Below, in pieces: positions 18,633 to 26,631 of a stretch of DNA of 64,000 nt. The first letter of the stretch is position 1; each line of letters begins with the position of its first letter. The notes below the pieces were generated by a model. That model saw nothing but the letters and a program-made list of their open reading frames with translations, searched no databases and was not told the DNA's origin. The stretch covers positions 1-64,000 of the forward strand of contig CAYULF010000016.1 of NCBI GenBank assembly GCA_964445695.1. The letters run 5' to 3'. This DNA comes from JAUIKM01 sp964445695. GTDB taxonomy: Bacteria; Bacteroidota; Ignavibacteria; Kapaibacteriales; UBA7675. The translations under genes and the position numbers were made by a program.

Positions 18633-18890
18633 GACCGTTCAACCACGTTCCGGGCTACGTTAAGTTTTTTACGCGAGGATAATTTGTGGTTTCGAAGTAG
18701 ACTGGCACATGACACGGAGCGCCGCATGCAACGCGCCGTGCTAAGCCGGACCGACGTTTGCCTCAAACAAATCTGCACTAAAGCAGGGTGGGAGGAGTGC
18801 GTCTGGACGTGGTGGAAACTCGCGGTGGCGGCGGGGCGGGCGATGGGGCAGGCGGGCCCCTTGATCACCCAAAAATGCGCCCAAAATTTC
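18633..18890 (+). repeat. Copy 3 of the 259-bp dispersed direct repeat
   Basis: Third copy, 258 bases, same orientation. Hairpin at 18,713-18,740 (CACGGAGCG against CGCGCCGTG). It differs from copies 1 and 2 by one missing base in the central A-rich part, which breaks the minus-strand frame that is open in the other two. The surrounding gene-free stretch 18,409-19,291 otherwise holds only AT-richer sequence with many TTAAC/TTAAAC words and the short motif at 19,191-19,221. Confidence 0.8.
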
Positions 18891-19190
18891 CCAAACCGCC
18901 TGCTTAACACCAACAACCGCCCGCGCACGGCTTAACACGGCCCGTTGATTCACCCAAACAGATCGGCATGCAACACATTTGTTAAACTCCGCCTTGCACG
19001 CCGAATCGGACCATTTAACATCGCAACCGGGTTTTCTATGCTCACAACCGCCAACTCACCGACTGACGGCCGAGGGAAGATTCCAATCTCAACCGAGCAA
19101 CGAAATCAAACGCCAAACCCGAATACTCATATCTGCGGTGTTAATACACCAGCAGAAAACTTAACACACGATTAAACACTCCATACCCCT

Positions 19191-19221
19191 CACCCCACGA
19201 CAAACAAAAAAGTCGTAAAGC
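19191..19221 (-). repeat. Short dispersed motif with internal hairpin, downstream of mlaF-like gene
   Basis: On the minus strand, GCTTTACGACTTTTTTGTTT then GTCGTGGGGTG: an ACGAC/GTCGT stem around a T-rich loop, 70 bases beyond the stop of the minus-strand ABC ATPase gene. It belongs to the same motif set as 8,521-8,546 and could act as its transcript end. Confidence 0.45.
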
Positions 19222-19291
19222 AAGCCACGCTCGCGGGGCGAAGCAATTAAAAGCCAGTTTATTAACAGACCAAAACCAATCAGAGGTGAAC

Positions 19292-20065
19292 TCAGTTAAA
19301 GCGCTCAATAAAGTCGCGCACCACCGGGTCCGTGCTTGCGCGCATCTCGTCCGGCGTGCCCAGGAAGTGCACCACGCCGTTGTACAACATCGCCACCGTT
19401 TTGGCGATGCGGTAAACCGAAAACATGTCGTGCGTGATGACAATTGAGGTGGCGTTGAGTTTGCGCGTGAGCGCCAAAATCAGCTGGTCGATCTGCTCGG
19501 AAGTCACTGGGTCCAGACCGGTCGTCGGTTCGTCGTAGAACACATAGGACGGCTCGCCGACAAGGGCGCGCGCCACGCCGACACGCTTGCGCATCCCGCC
19601 CGACAAGTCGGAGGGTTTTTTGTTTTTGAGAATGTTCCATTCGCGATCGAATTCCTCCGCGCCCACCTCTTTGGGATCGGGCAGCAGGCTGACAGCTCCA
19701 AGGACACGACGCGCCTCCGCCTCCAGCACGTCCTCGCGCGTTTCGCCGTGCTCGTACAGACTCAGGATGATGTTTTCATAAACCGTCATCGAGTCGAACA
19801 GAGCGGCCGACTGGAATACATAGCCGAAACCGCGGCGCAGCTCAAACCACTCCTCCTGGCTCATCGTGCCGACGTCATTGCCGTCGATCGTCACGCGGCC
19901 TTCGTCCGCATCGAGCAGGCCGACGATGTGTTTGAGCAGCACGCTCTTACCGCTGCCCGATGCGCCGATAATACAGATCGTCTCACCGGTGGGTATGTCC
20001 AGATTGACGCCGTTGAGTACATTTTTCGGGCCGAAACTCTTGCGGAGGTTTTCGATGCTGATCAT
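19292..20065 (-). CDS. mlaF: ABC transporter ATP-binding protein, MlaF/Ttg2A type
   Basis: A 257-residue ATPase with Walker A GASGSGKS, the signature LSGGMRKRVGVARAL and Walker B VFYDEPTTGLDP. LSGGM with a following Lys/Arg is characteristic of the Mla phospholipid transporter ATPase, which works with MlaE (permease) and MlaD (MCE protein) to move phospholipids across the envelope. Neither mlaE nor mlaD is in the window; the gene is last in a minus-strand run after three exported envelope proteins. Confidence 0.8.
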   Translation of the reverse strand: MISIENLRKSFGPKNVLNGVNLDIPTGETICIIGASGSGKSVLLKHIVGLLDADEGRVTIDGNDVGTMSQEEWFELRRGFGYVFQSAALFDSMTVYENIILSLYEHGETREDVLEAEARRVLGAVSLLPDPKEVGAEEFDREWNILKNKKPSDLSGGMRKRVGVARALVGEPSYVFYDEPTTGLDPVTSEQIDQLILALTRKLNATSIVITHDMFSVYRIAKTVAMLYNGVVHFLGTPDEMRASTDPVVRDFIERFN

Positions 20066-20101
20066 CTGTTACCGGGGATAGGCTGTTGCAAAGCTGTCAG
20101 G

Positions 20102-20758
20102 TCATTCGACAATGACGGTTGGACGATTGACCGTGCTGATTCGTGGCAGTGCGTCCGTCCAGGTGAAATTCGTGAACGCAGCCGCGCCGCCCGGAGGAGT
20201 CTCAAATACCAGAAATTCGGTGGCCGGGTTGGTCATGTGCGCATCGTAGAGCAACTCACAATCGATCATAATGCGCAAACGGCGTGCGTCGTTGAGAACG
20301 CGGAATCGCGCCTCGCGGCCGTGTTCCGCCCGAATATCCGCACGTTGCGCCAGCACCTGTCCTTTGTACGTCAGCTCCGTGCCGTCCACGCCGTAGCGCA
20401 GTCGCACGGAAGGCGTCAGGTCGAATTCGATCGGCACTGCGCGGATGTGAATGTCCGCATAGTCGCCAAATTGAAGGTTGGCGTAGAATTCGACCTCGAT
20501 CTGTGTGTCGCGCCACATGCGTACCGCCGCCAGAGCAGAATCCTGCAACAGTACTGTCGCGCCTTCTTCCGTTTCCACCGTGCCAATTGGCGTCATCTTG
20601 CGGCCGTAGACCGCAAAGGGCGTCAGCTCGTTCAGCACAAAACCCTCGGAGTAACAGCCCGACAGCAGCAGAAGAGGAAACAGATAAACGGCGATCCGAC
20701 GCAGTCGGGGAAATCTGCGAACGCCGGATGAATCGCTATGACGCCCCTGGATGTTCAC
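20102..20758 (-). CDS. Lipoprotein of unknown function
   Basis: A 218-residue protein with a lipoprotein signal: basic start, hydrophobic YLFPLLLLS and lipobox LLSGC (Cys about residue 35). The mature part looks beta-rich with no recognised domain. Its start overlaps the stop of the upstream 492-residue gene by four bases, so the two are translationally coupled and probably work together. Confidence 0.6.
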   Translation of the reverse strand: MNIQGRHSDSSGVRRFPRLRRIAVYLFPLLLLSGCYSEGFVLNELTPFAVYGRKMTPIGTVETEEGATVLLQDSALAAVRMWRDTQIEVEFYANLQFGDYADIHIRAVPIEFDLTPSVRLRYGVDGTELTYKGQVLAQRADIRAEHGREARFRVLNDARRLRIMIDCELLYDAHMTNPATEFLVFETPPGGAAAFTNFTWTDALPRISTVNRPTVIVE

Positions 20759-22233
20759 TCGCGGTTGTAGCGCAATTCCTGTGGGAAAAAGATGCGATCC
20801 TGAATGCCCAGCGTAAAACCGGCGTAGAAGCCGGAGAAGTCGTCGAATGAGCCGATGTTGTTGCGCACAAATTCCGCCAGCTCCGTGTCGATGCCCGTGC
20901 TGCCATTCACATACCCCACCGTCAGACCGACGTTAAAGCGCTCCATGACATAGAGGTTCAGGTTCGCGCCGAGGTGGAAAAAACTCGAAGGGAAGTAGTT
21001 GTACTCGGCAAAGGGCTCGAGCGAGAGTTCGTCCGGAATCAGCGTCTGGAAAAAACCGGCGCGCAGCGGCAGCACGCCCACGCCGCCGGCATCCTTGCCG
21101 AGCGCAACAATGTTAAACAGCGATGTGCCGGCGTAGACGCGGTAGTCAGCCCAGGGAAGTGCGATAGAAGTATTCGCCACGCTCAGGATTACGCCGGTGA
21201 TCGGCAGGTTGACGTCCTGATCGGCGTCGCTGCCGTCGGCAAAGACCGACACGTCTTCACCTCCAAACAGAAGCGAAGCGCGCAACAGGCCAATACGCCA
21301 GGCCGAGTGTTCGTGATCCTTCCATTCCGTATAGGTCTCCGGCACGCGGTTGAGAAAGTCGATCACCGAAACCCCGAAACCGAAGTAAGGAAAATTGACC
21401 GACTCGCCCGTCGCCTCGCCGCCCGGGCTGTTGTCGTCCGTGATAAACGGCGAATACGTGGCGTTGAGCCCGACGACGTAACCCAGATAGGCGCGTAGAT
21501 TGAGGCCGCCCATCGAGCCGACATCAAAAGTGCCGCCCAGGTTGACGTAGTGCGAAGGATACCAGCCCATGCCGAAGGTCGGTGTGACGGCCACATAGGG
21601 AATTTCCTCGCGCAGGTAAAATCGCTTGCGAATGTACAGCGGCAGAATACTGGCCATAGTCTTGCGGTCGCTCGACTCCGGCAGAATCATTTCATATGCC
21701 GAGGTTCCGATCGTCCAGTCGGGCGAATCGCGGAACCAGCGCAGACGCCCTTCATAAATCAAAAAGCGGTACAGACCGCCGCCGAAGGTCGCATCACTGC
21801 GCGACGTCGTGTCGAAGGGGTCGAGTGAGTTGTCGGCAAAATCGGCGTCGAACAGACCGTACACGCCCAAAATCCCGGAGCCGATGCCGCGGTCGCCCGC
21901 GCCGGTCAGCAGCAGGCCGGCGCTCTCAAACAGGCCGACGCGGATGAAATCGGGGTAAAAGCGGTTTTCAATGCTGTCGTACTGGATGGTATTGCGCGTA
22001 ATCTCGACGGTGCGTGAGGAAGGATAAATGACGCCGTTGTCGCGATCGCCGGGCTGGTTGCGCACCAGATCGTTTACGGTGGTGTCGCGCACGGTAATTG
22101 TGTACAGATCGCTTTCCGTGCGTGTGATGCAGGACTGCATCAGCAGGCCGGCCAGCATCAGCCCGGTCAGGCTGAAAATCGCAATTCGGCGGCGGCGCCA
22201 TCTGCGCTTCGGTCCGCACTCGTCGGCAATCAT
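20755..22233 (-). CDS. Predicted outer-membrane lipoprotein, beta-rich, unknown function
   Basis: A 492-residue protein with a cytoplasmic basic start, hydrophobic LTGLMLAGLLMQSC lipobox (Cys about residue 35) and a long beta-strand-rich body with many Tyr/Phe/Gly, for example GMGWYPSHYVNLGGTFDVG and GFYAGFTLGIQDRIFFPQEL near the end. It looks like a surface barrel or beta-sandwich lipoprotein. It is coupled to the downstream lipoprotein gene and follows the 109-residue exported protein after two bases, forming a three-gene unit. No family was recognised. Confidence 0.6.
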   Translation of the reverse strand: MIADECGPKRRWRRRRIAIFSLTGLMLAGLLMQSCITRTESDLYTITVRDTTVNDLVRNQPGDRDNGVIYPSSRTVEITRNTIQYDSIENRFYPDFIRVGLFESAGLLLTGAGDRGIGSGILGVYGLFDADFADNSLDPFDTTSRSDATFGGGLYRFLIYEGRLRWFRDSPDWTIGTSAYEMILPESSDRKTMASILPLYIRKRFYLREEIPYVAVTPTFGMGWYPSHYVNLGGTFDVGSMGGLNLRAYLGYVVGLNATYSPFITDDNSPGGEATGESVNFPYFGFGVSVIDFLNRVPETYTEWKDHEHSAWRIGLLRASLLFGGEDVSVFADGSDADQDVNLPITGVILSVANTSIALPWADYRVYAGTSLFNIVALGKDAGGVGVLPLRAGFFQTLIPDELSLEPFAEYNYFPSSFFHLGANLNLYVMERFNVGLTVGYVNGSTGIDTELAEFVRNNIGSFDDFSGFYAGFTLGIQDRIFFPQELRYNRE

Positions 22234-22235
22234 GG

Positions 22236-22565
22236 TTAATCCTGTGGTTCGTCGAAGTCGATAATTTCAAGCACTTCCGCGACGGTGCCCACCTGACAGA
22301 CGCTGGCCGCCTTGGGATTCGGTCGGATAATAAGAGTGACCGTCGCCCCCTCCGTCATCAGCTCCGGCAGCAGTTCGCCGTCCAGCAGATAGACTTGCAT
22401 GTCGTCCAGCTCCTCGCCCGCCTGCAGCACCCAACACCCGCCTTCCAGCTGCAACAGATGCATCGTGCCAACGACTTCTATAGCGCCTTTATACTGATCG
22501 GCCGAAGGCGTCGCACAGGCCGCCGCGGCCAGAATCAGGGCAATCAGTACAGATCGGAATTTCAC
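22236..22565 (-). CDS. Small exported lipoprotein-like protein
   Basis: A 109-residue protein with the signal MKFRSVLIALILAAAACATP, in which ACA gives a plausible lipobox Cys at residue 17. The mature part contains VVGTMHLLQLEGGCWVLQ, two further cysteines and an acidic end; it resembles small OB-like lipoproteins of unknown role. First gene of the unit 22,565-20,102. Confidence 0.6.
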   Translation of the reverse strand: MKFRSVLIALILAAAACATPSADQYKGAIEVVGTMHLLQLEGGCWVLQAGEELDDMQVYLLDGELLPELMTEGATVTLIIRPNPKAASVCQVGTVAEVLEIIDFDEPQD

Positions 22566-22639
22566 GGGCAGTACTCACAGAATACGACTTTCATTAACTG
22601 GAGTCGCGACGCGTTCTTTTGGTCGCCTTTTCCAGGCCA

Positions 22640-22670
22640 TTTTTGTTTGTCGCCGGGAGCGAAGCCGCGC
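22640..22670 (+). repeat. Short dispersed motif TTTTTGTTTGTCGCCGGGAG
   Basis: Plus-oriented copy of the intergenic motif, in the 161-base gap between the 109-residue protein gene and the fumarylacetoacetase-family gene. Bases 22,640-22,659 match the copy at 42,498-42,517 in 19 of 20 positions, T for C at one site. Confidence 0.5.
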
Positions 22671-22726
22671 AGTGTACGGCGGGGTGGAGTAAGCGCGGCC
22701 CTAAGCCGGCAAGCGACGGCGGCAAA

Positions 22727-23416
22727 TCAGGGCGCGGCGGCTTCCACCTCGATTGCCAGGCGCGCAACTGAACCGAGCCGCGCTTCCAGCTTGTCGCCGG
22801 GGTCGATGGACCCGACGCCGTGCGGCGTGCCGGTAAAGATGCAGTCGCCGCGGCGCAGAGTAAAGATGCCGGAGAGCCAGGCGATCAGCTCGTTGACGCT
22901 GTACGTCATGTCGCGTGTGTTGCCGCTTTGTCGCAGATATCCGTTGACGAAGAGTTCCAGGTCAAAATCGCCGCGGCCGCCGTCGAGTGCATAGGCGGGC
23001 ACGATCTGGGAAATCGGCGCCGAACCGGCAAAGGCCTTGGCGCGCGCCCAGGGCCAGCCGTTGTTCTTGGCTTCGCGCTGAACGTCGCGCAACGTGATGT
23101 CGATACCGACCGCATAACCGGCAATAAAACGCGCGGCGGAATCGGCGCTGACGTTCTCGGCGTCGCGCCCGATAACCACGACCATTTCCACTTCGTGGTG
23201 AACGTCGCCCTGGTCAAACGGCAGGGTCAGCACGCTGCCGTGCGGAAGGTAGGCCGCCGGCGGTTTCAGGAAAACCAGGGGCTCCGCCCGCGGTTTGTCG
23301 TCACCCATTTCAGCGGCGTGCAGCGCGTAGTTTTTACCGATGCAGTACATCGTGCCGACCGGCGTCACGGTCGAATCGGCAAAGATGAAGTTGCGCTTGT
23401 CCAGTGTTTCTGCCAT
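22727..23416 (-). CDS. Fumarylacetoacetate hydrolase family protein
   Basis: A 229-residue cytoplasmic enzyme of the FAH/YcgM family of acylpyruvate and oxaloacetate-type hydrolases or decarboxylases. It shows the usual opening GTMYCIGKNYALHAAEMG, the metal ligands in HHEVEMVVVIG and GIDITLRDVQ, and the C-terminal IFTGTPHGVGSIDPGDKL. ATG 23,416 is preferred over an in-frame TTG at 23,431. Starts 18 bases after the ispD stop, so probably cotranscribed with it. Confidence 0.82.
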   Translation of the reverse strand: MAETLDKRNFIFADSTVTPVGTMYCIGKNYALHAAEMGDDKPRAEPLVFLKPPAAYLPHGSVLTLPFDQGDVHHEVEMVVVIGRDAENVSADSAARFIAGYAVGIDITLRDVQREAKNNGWPWARAKAFAGSAPISQIVPAYALDGGRGDFDLELFVNGYLRQSGNTRDMTYSVNELIAWLSGIFTLRRGDCIFTGTPHGVGSIDPGDKLEARLGSVARLAIEVEAAAP

Positions 23417-23434
23417 AGCTCCGTTATTCAATCT

Positions 23435-24142
23435 TCAATGCGCCGGACGCCGGGACGCGGCGTCGGCAAGGTATTGCGTTATTCGCTCGTGATCGGAACG
23501 GGTCGTCAGTTTAATGTTGTCGGTCTCTCCGTCAATCAGCACGACGCGGTGGCCGAACGCTTCAACCGCGGAAGCGTCGTCCGTAACTCGTATGCCGCGG
23601 CTGCGAACATGTGCCAGCGCCGATTGCAGCAGGGATCGTTTGAACCCCTGGGGCGTCTGGACGGCCCGCAGACCGGAGCGCGGCGGCGTGCGCAGGACAA
23701 ACCCGTCCGCATCGATTTCCTTGATCGTGTCGCTCGGAGTTATGCCGGGCACGGCGGCGTCAAAATGCTGCGCCGCACTGATCACGCGCAGAACCAACTC
23801 GTCGCTCACACAGGGCCGGACCGCATCGTGAACCAACACGATGTCGGCCGTTCGCGCTGTCGGGCTCTGCAGCGCAGCCGCAACGGAGTCCTGCCTTTCA
23901 GAGCCGCCGATTAATATATCACGGACTTTGTTAAGAGCATAATCTTCGACAAGGGCCTCCAACGTTTCCCGATATTCCTTGGAAACAGCCACCACAATGC
24001 CGTCAATCAGGCCGCAGCGCTGGAAAACGCGGATGGTGTGGACCAGAACCGGAATGCCCGCGACAGTGGTGTATTGTTTCGGCTGTGGACCGCCGAAGCG
24101 TTTGCCGACTCCGGCGGCGGGTATGATGGCCACGTGTTGCAT
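23435..24142 (-). CDS. ispD: 2-C-methyl-D-erythritol 4-phosphate cytidylyltransferase
   Basis: A 235-residue enzyme of the non-mevalonate isoprenoid pathway: it makes CDP-methylerythritol from CTP and MEP. The nucleotide-binding motif is PAAGVGKRFGGPQPKQY, followed by GGSERQDSV, HDAVRPCVS and QTPQGFKRSLL, all typical of IspD, and a C-terminal TDDASAVEAFGHRVVLIDGE. Substrate for menaquinone and quinone side chains made by MenA at 54.2 kb comes from this pathway. Confidence 0.93.
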   Translation of the reverse strand: MQHVAIIPAAGVGKRFGGPQPKQYTTVAGIPVLVHTIRVFQRCGLIDGIVVAVSKEYRETLEALVEDYALNKVRDILIGGSERQDSVAAALQSPTARTADIVLVHDAVRPCVSDELVLRVISAAQHFDAAVPGITPSDTIKEIDADGFVLRTPPRSGLRAVQTPQGFKRSLLQSALAHVRSRGIRVTDDASAVEAFGHRVVLIDGETDNIKLTTRSDHERITQYLADAASRRPAH

Positions 24143-24214
24143 GTAGACGCTGTTCCGGGCGGAAGGGCACGACCCCGAGTTCGTTCGCGGCGAATTTCTG
24201 TGTTGATTGAGCGC

Positions 24215-25708
24215 TCAGCGCAGCACGCGCAGGTTCAGATTGGTCGCGCCGTCCCTTGTATGCACGCGCACGATGTACGCACCCGGGACCAGCCCGGAGG
24301 TATGCAGAAGGACTGATTGTTCCCTGACTTCTGCAACAGCCGTTTTTTGTTCGCCGCGCAGATTGAAGACTTCTATCGACTCGATGGTTTCCGACGTTTC
24401 CGCTGCAATGCGCACAATATCGTCGGCCGGATTCGGGCTCAAGGTCAGCAAATGCTGACTGGTTTCCGTCTCGTCGGCTGAACTGACGGTGCCTTCCAGT
24501 GCAAAAATGCCGCGATTGCGCGTAATGCCGCGCGCATCGTCGAGTTTGATACTGAGGTTCTGCTCCAGCGGCGTTGCGCTTTCAACCTGCAGATAAGCCA
24601 CCGTGCCGTTGAGGCGCACGCCGGGATGCGGGTAAAAATGACCGATCGCCAGACTCACGCTGCGTGTATCGTTGTTGATCGCGTCAACAAACTGACCGCC
24701 CGGCTGCAGAAAAACCTCGCCGTTGGTGATTCCCACCACTTCGACGCCCGCCGGCAGATGCGCCCATGAGATGCGCCCGGCCAGGCCCAGCCCGATCTCA
24801 TCGCTTTCCACCGTCACGGGGATACTGTACGTTGCGTTGAGTTTGTCGCTACCGAAATTCTTTGTGCCGCTGCCGCCGTTGATCTCGTCGTCTTTTTTCT
24901 TCACGGCGCCCACGTGGATGCGGTCAAAATTGGCCATCACCACAAGGAAGTCCGTGTTGTCGACGCGGCCGCTGCCGTCGGCATCGGCATAGGTTACGCG
25001 CACACTGTCCCAGGAGAGAGCACGCTGCGCGGCCCATATTGTCGATGCAGGATCCCGCGCAAAACCGCGAATGCGGCCGGCCGGATCGCCGTCGTCAAAA
25101 AACTGGCTGATGACCGACCAGTCCGAGTGGTCGACGACGCGGTCGTTGTTGGCGTCGCCGGGCCAGACGTCCACGAATCCATGTACGTCGTAAGACTTGC
25201 TGATGCCCACGAGGCGCTCAATCGAGCGGTCAATATTGCCGACCACCGCTTCCGGTTTGGTAAAGCTGAACCGCACCCGAGAGTTGTGCACCGCGTTGGC
25301 TGCACCGATAAAGTTCAGTCGAATGACGGTGTGGTCGTTGAGGCCGGGACGGCCGACGGGATTAGCCAGCTGCGCCGCGACGGAGATGCTGCCGGTGCCG
25401 TTGGCCTGGTTGGTGCGCACGGGCGGCACCGTTAGTTCAGACTCGGCATACGCACCGTCGGCGGACCAACCGTCAAAGCGAATCGCGCCGGCATTGGTCC
25501 ACTGCATCTCAAAAAAGACGCCTTTGATGTTGTTCAAACCTTCCACTCGCACGTTCAGGCTGAACGGCTGTGTCGCTGTCAGGAAGTGGTTTTTGCCGGT
25601 GGATGGCGGCCGGTCGGCGCGTTCAACCAGAATAGTCTGCGCCTGGACGGTAGTCGCCAGACACAGCAGCGCCGCAATCAGAGCCGAAAATCGTAGGGTA
25701 GTTCGCAT
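24215..25708 (-). CDS. Secreted cohesin/dockerin-like protein with T9SS sorting domain
   Basis: A 497-residue exported protein: signal peptide MRTTLRFSALIAALLCLATT with cleavage after AQA/Q near residue 23; a cohesin-like beta-sandwich (about 30-175); a dockerin-like module (about 184-263) with two calcium loops, DANNDRVVDHSDW and DADGSGRVDNTDF; a second beta-sandwich; and a T9SS type A sorting domain from LLTLSPNPADDIVRI to NLNLRVLR. It is likely displayed on or released from the surface by T9SS. No enzyme domain was recognised. Confidence 0.78.
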   Translation of the reverse strand: MRTTLRFSALIAALLCLATTVQAQTILVERADRPPSTGKNHFLTATQPFSLNVRVEGLNNIKGVFFEMQWTNAGAIRFDGWSADGAYAESELTVPPVRTNQANGTGSISVAAQLANPVGRPGLNDHTVIRLNFIGAANAVHNSRVRFSFTKPEAVVGNIDRSIERLVGISKSYDVHGFVDVWPGDANNDRVVDHSDWSVISQFFDDGDPAGRIRGFARDPASTIWAAQRALSWDSVRVTYADADGSGRVDNTDFLVVMANFDRIHVGAVKKKDDEINGGSGTKNFGSDKLNATYSIPVTVESDEIGLGLAGRISWAHLPAGVEVVGITNGEVFLQPGGQFVDAINNDTRSVSLAIGHFYPHPGVRLNGTVAYLQVESATPLEQNLSIKLDDARGITRNRGIFALEGTVSSADETETSQHLLTLSPNPADDIVRIAAETSETIESIEVFNLRGEQKTAVAEVREQSVLLHTSGLVPGAYIVRVHTRDGATNLNLRVLR

Positions 25709-25851
25709 GCCTGCACCCGTGGCCTGTAATTTCGTCGAAGGAAAACGTGGAAAGTACGAGAACGCAGCGTAAAGGTCAAGCGGACGCCCCGCATTGTCAC
25801 AATGAAATGGCGGAAAGACTCCCCGATCGGGTCCGGTTTCGCAGCCGGGCG

Positions 25852-26481
25852 TCAGTCCGGCGCGGCGAATGCTGACGAACCGTCGGCATCCACGCGGCGC
25901 GTGTTGAGCGACTCGTCCAGCAAGCCGCGGCCGCTTTTCTTCAGGCGGCCTTCGCTCTTGAGCGAATCAAGGATAGAATCGAGAATTCCATTCACAAAAA
26001 CGCCGCTTTTGTCGGTCGAATAGCGTTTGACGATTTCGATGGCTTCGTTAATAGTCACTTTGGGCGGAATGTCCTGGAAGGACAGCATTTCGGCAATGGC
26101 AATCTGCATCACGATGCGGTCGATATGCGCGATGCGGTCCAGCTCCCAGTTCTGGGAAAAGCGGCGGATCATCTCCTCGGAAAAGTCCTTGTGCAGCAAC
26201 GTGGCGCGGATCAGCTCGTGACCAAACTGCACGAGCTCGTTGTCCCAGTCGATATTGCAGTCCGCTTCGAGTAGTGCGATTTCGTCGCGGGTCAGCAGCC
26301 GCTCGGAGGATTGTTCAATCTCTTCGTCGCGGAATTCAAATGGAAAAATACGGTCGAAGTTTTCAAGCCAGTCTACGCCGGACACGTGCATGGCGGCGAG
26401 GATCTGCATGGCTTTTTCGCGCACCAGCCGGCGCGTGCCTTTGACGCGCTCTTTGCCTTCAAGATTATTTCGATTGCTCAT
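25852..26481 (-). CDS. nusB: Transcription antitermination factor NusB
   Basis: A 209-residue RNA-binding protein that with NusE (S10) joins antitermination complexes on rRNA operons. The N-terminal KGTRRLVREKAMQILAAMHVSG and C-terminal IDRIVMQIAIAEMLSFQDIP followed by VTINEAIEIVKRYSTDKSGVFVNGILD are characteristic. It is longer than the 139-residue E. coli protein because of an inserted acidic segment in the middle and a ~25-residue tail, as in other FCB bacteria. Confidence 0.9.
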   Translation of the reverse strand: MSNRNNLEGKERVKGTRRLVREKAMQILAAMHVSGVDWLENFDRIFPFEFRDEEIEQSSERLLTRDEIALLEADCNIDWDNELVQFGHELIRATLLHKDFSEEMIRRFSQNWELDRIAHIDRIVMQIAIAEMLSFQDIPPKVTINEAIEIVKRYSTDKSGVFVNGILDSILDSLKSEGRLKKSGRGLLDESLNTRRVDADGSSAFAAPD

Positions 26482-26558
26482 AGGAGTCGTAGGATACCGA
26501 ATCAGTACACAGCCGGCGTAATCAACTCAATGGCCGACGAGACCGGCGGAACAGGAAT

Positions 26559-26583
26559 GCCGCGGGGCTTGCGCCTCCGCGGC
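26559..26583 (-). terminator. GC-rich hairpin after leucine dehydrogenase gene
   Basis: A perfect 7-bp stem GCCGCGG/CCGCGGC with an 11-base loop lies between the leucine dehydrogenase stop and nusB. No T-run follows on the minus strand, so it is only a possible terminator or RNA-processing site. Confidence 0.35.
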
Positions 26584-26631
26584 ACGACACTTCGGTGGAA
26601 CACTGCCGCCGCAGCGGCGTTGCTCCCGGCG

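Noticed and set aside
17524..18890. Integron-like gene cassette with attC sites
   Set aside because: The repeats are ~259 bp, lack R-box inverted cores at their ends and no integrase is in the window.
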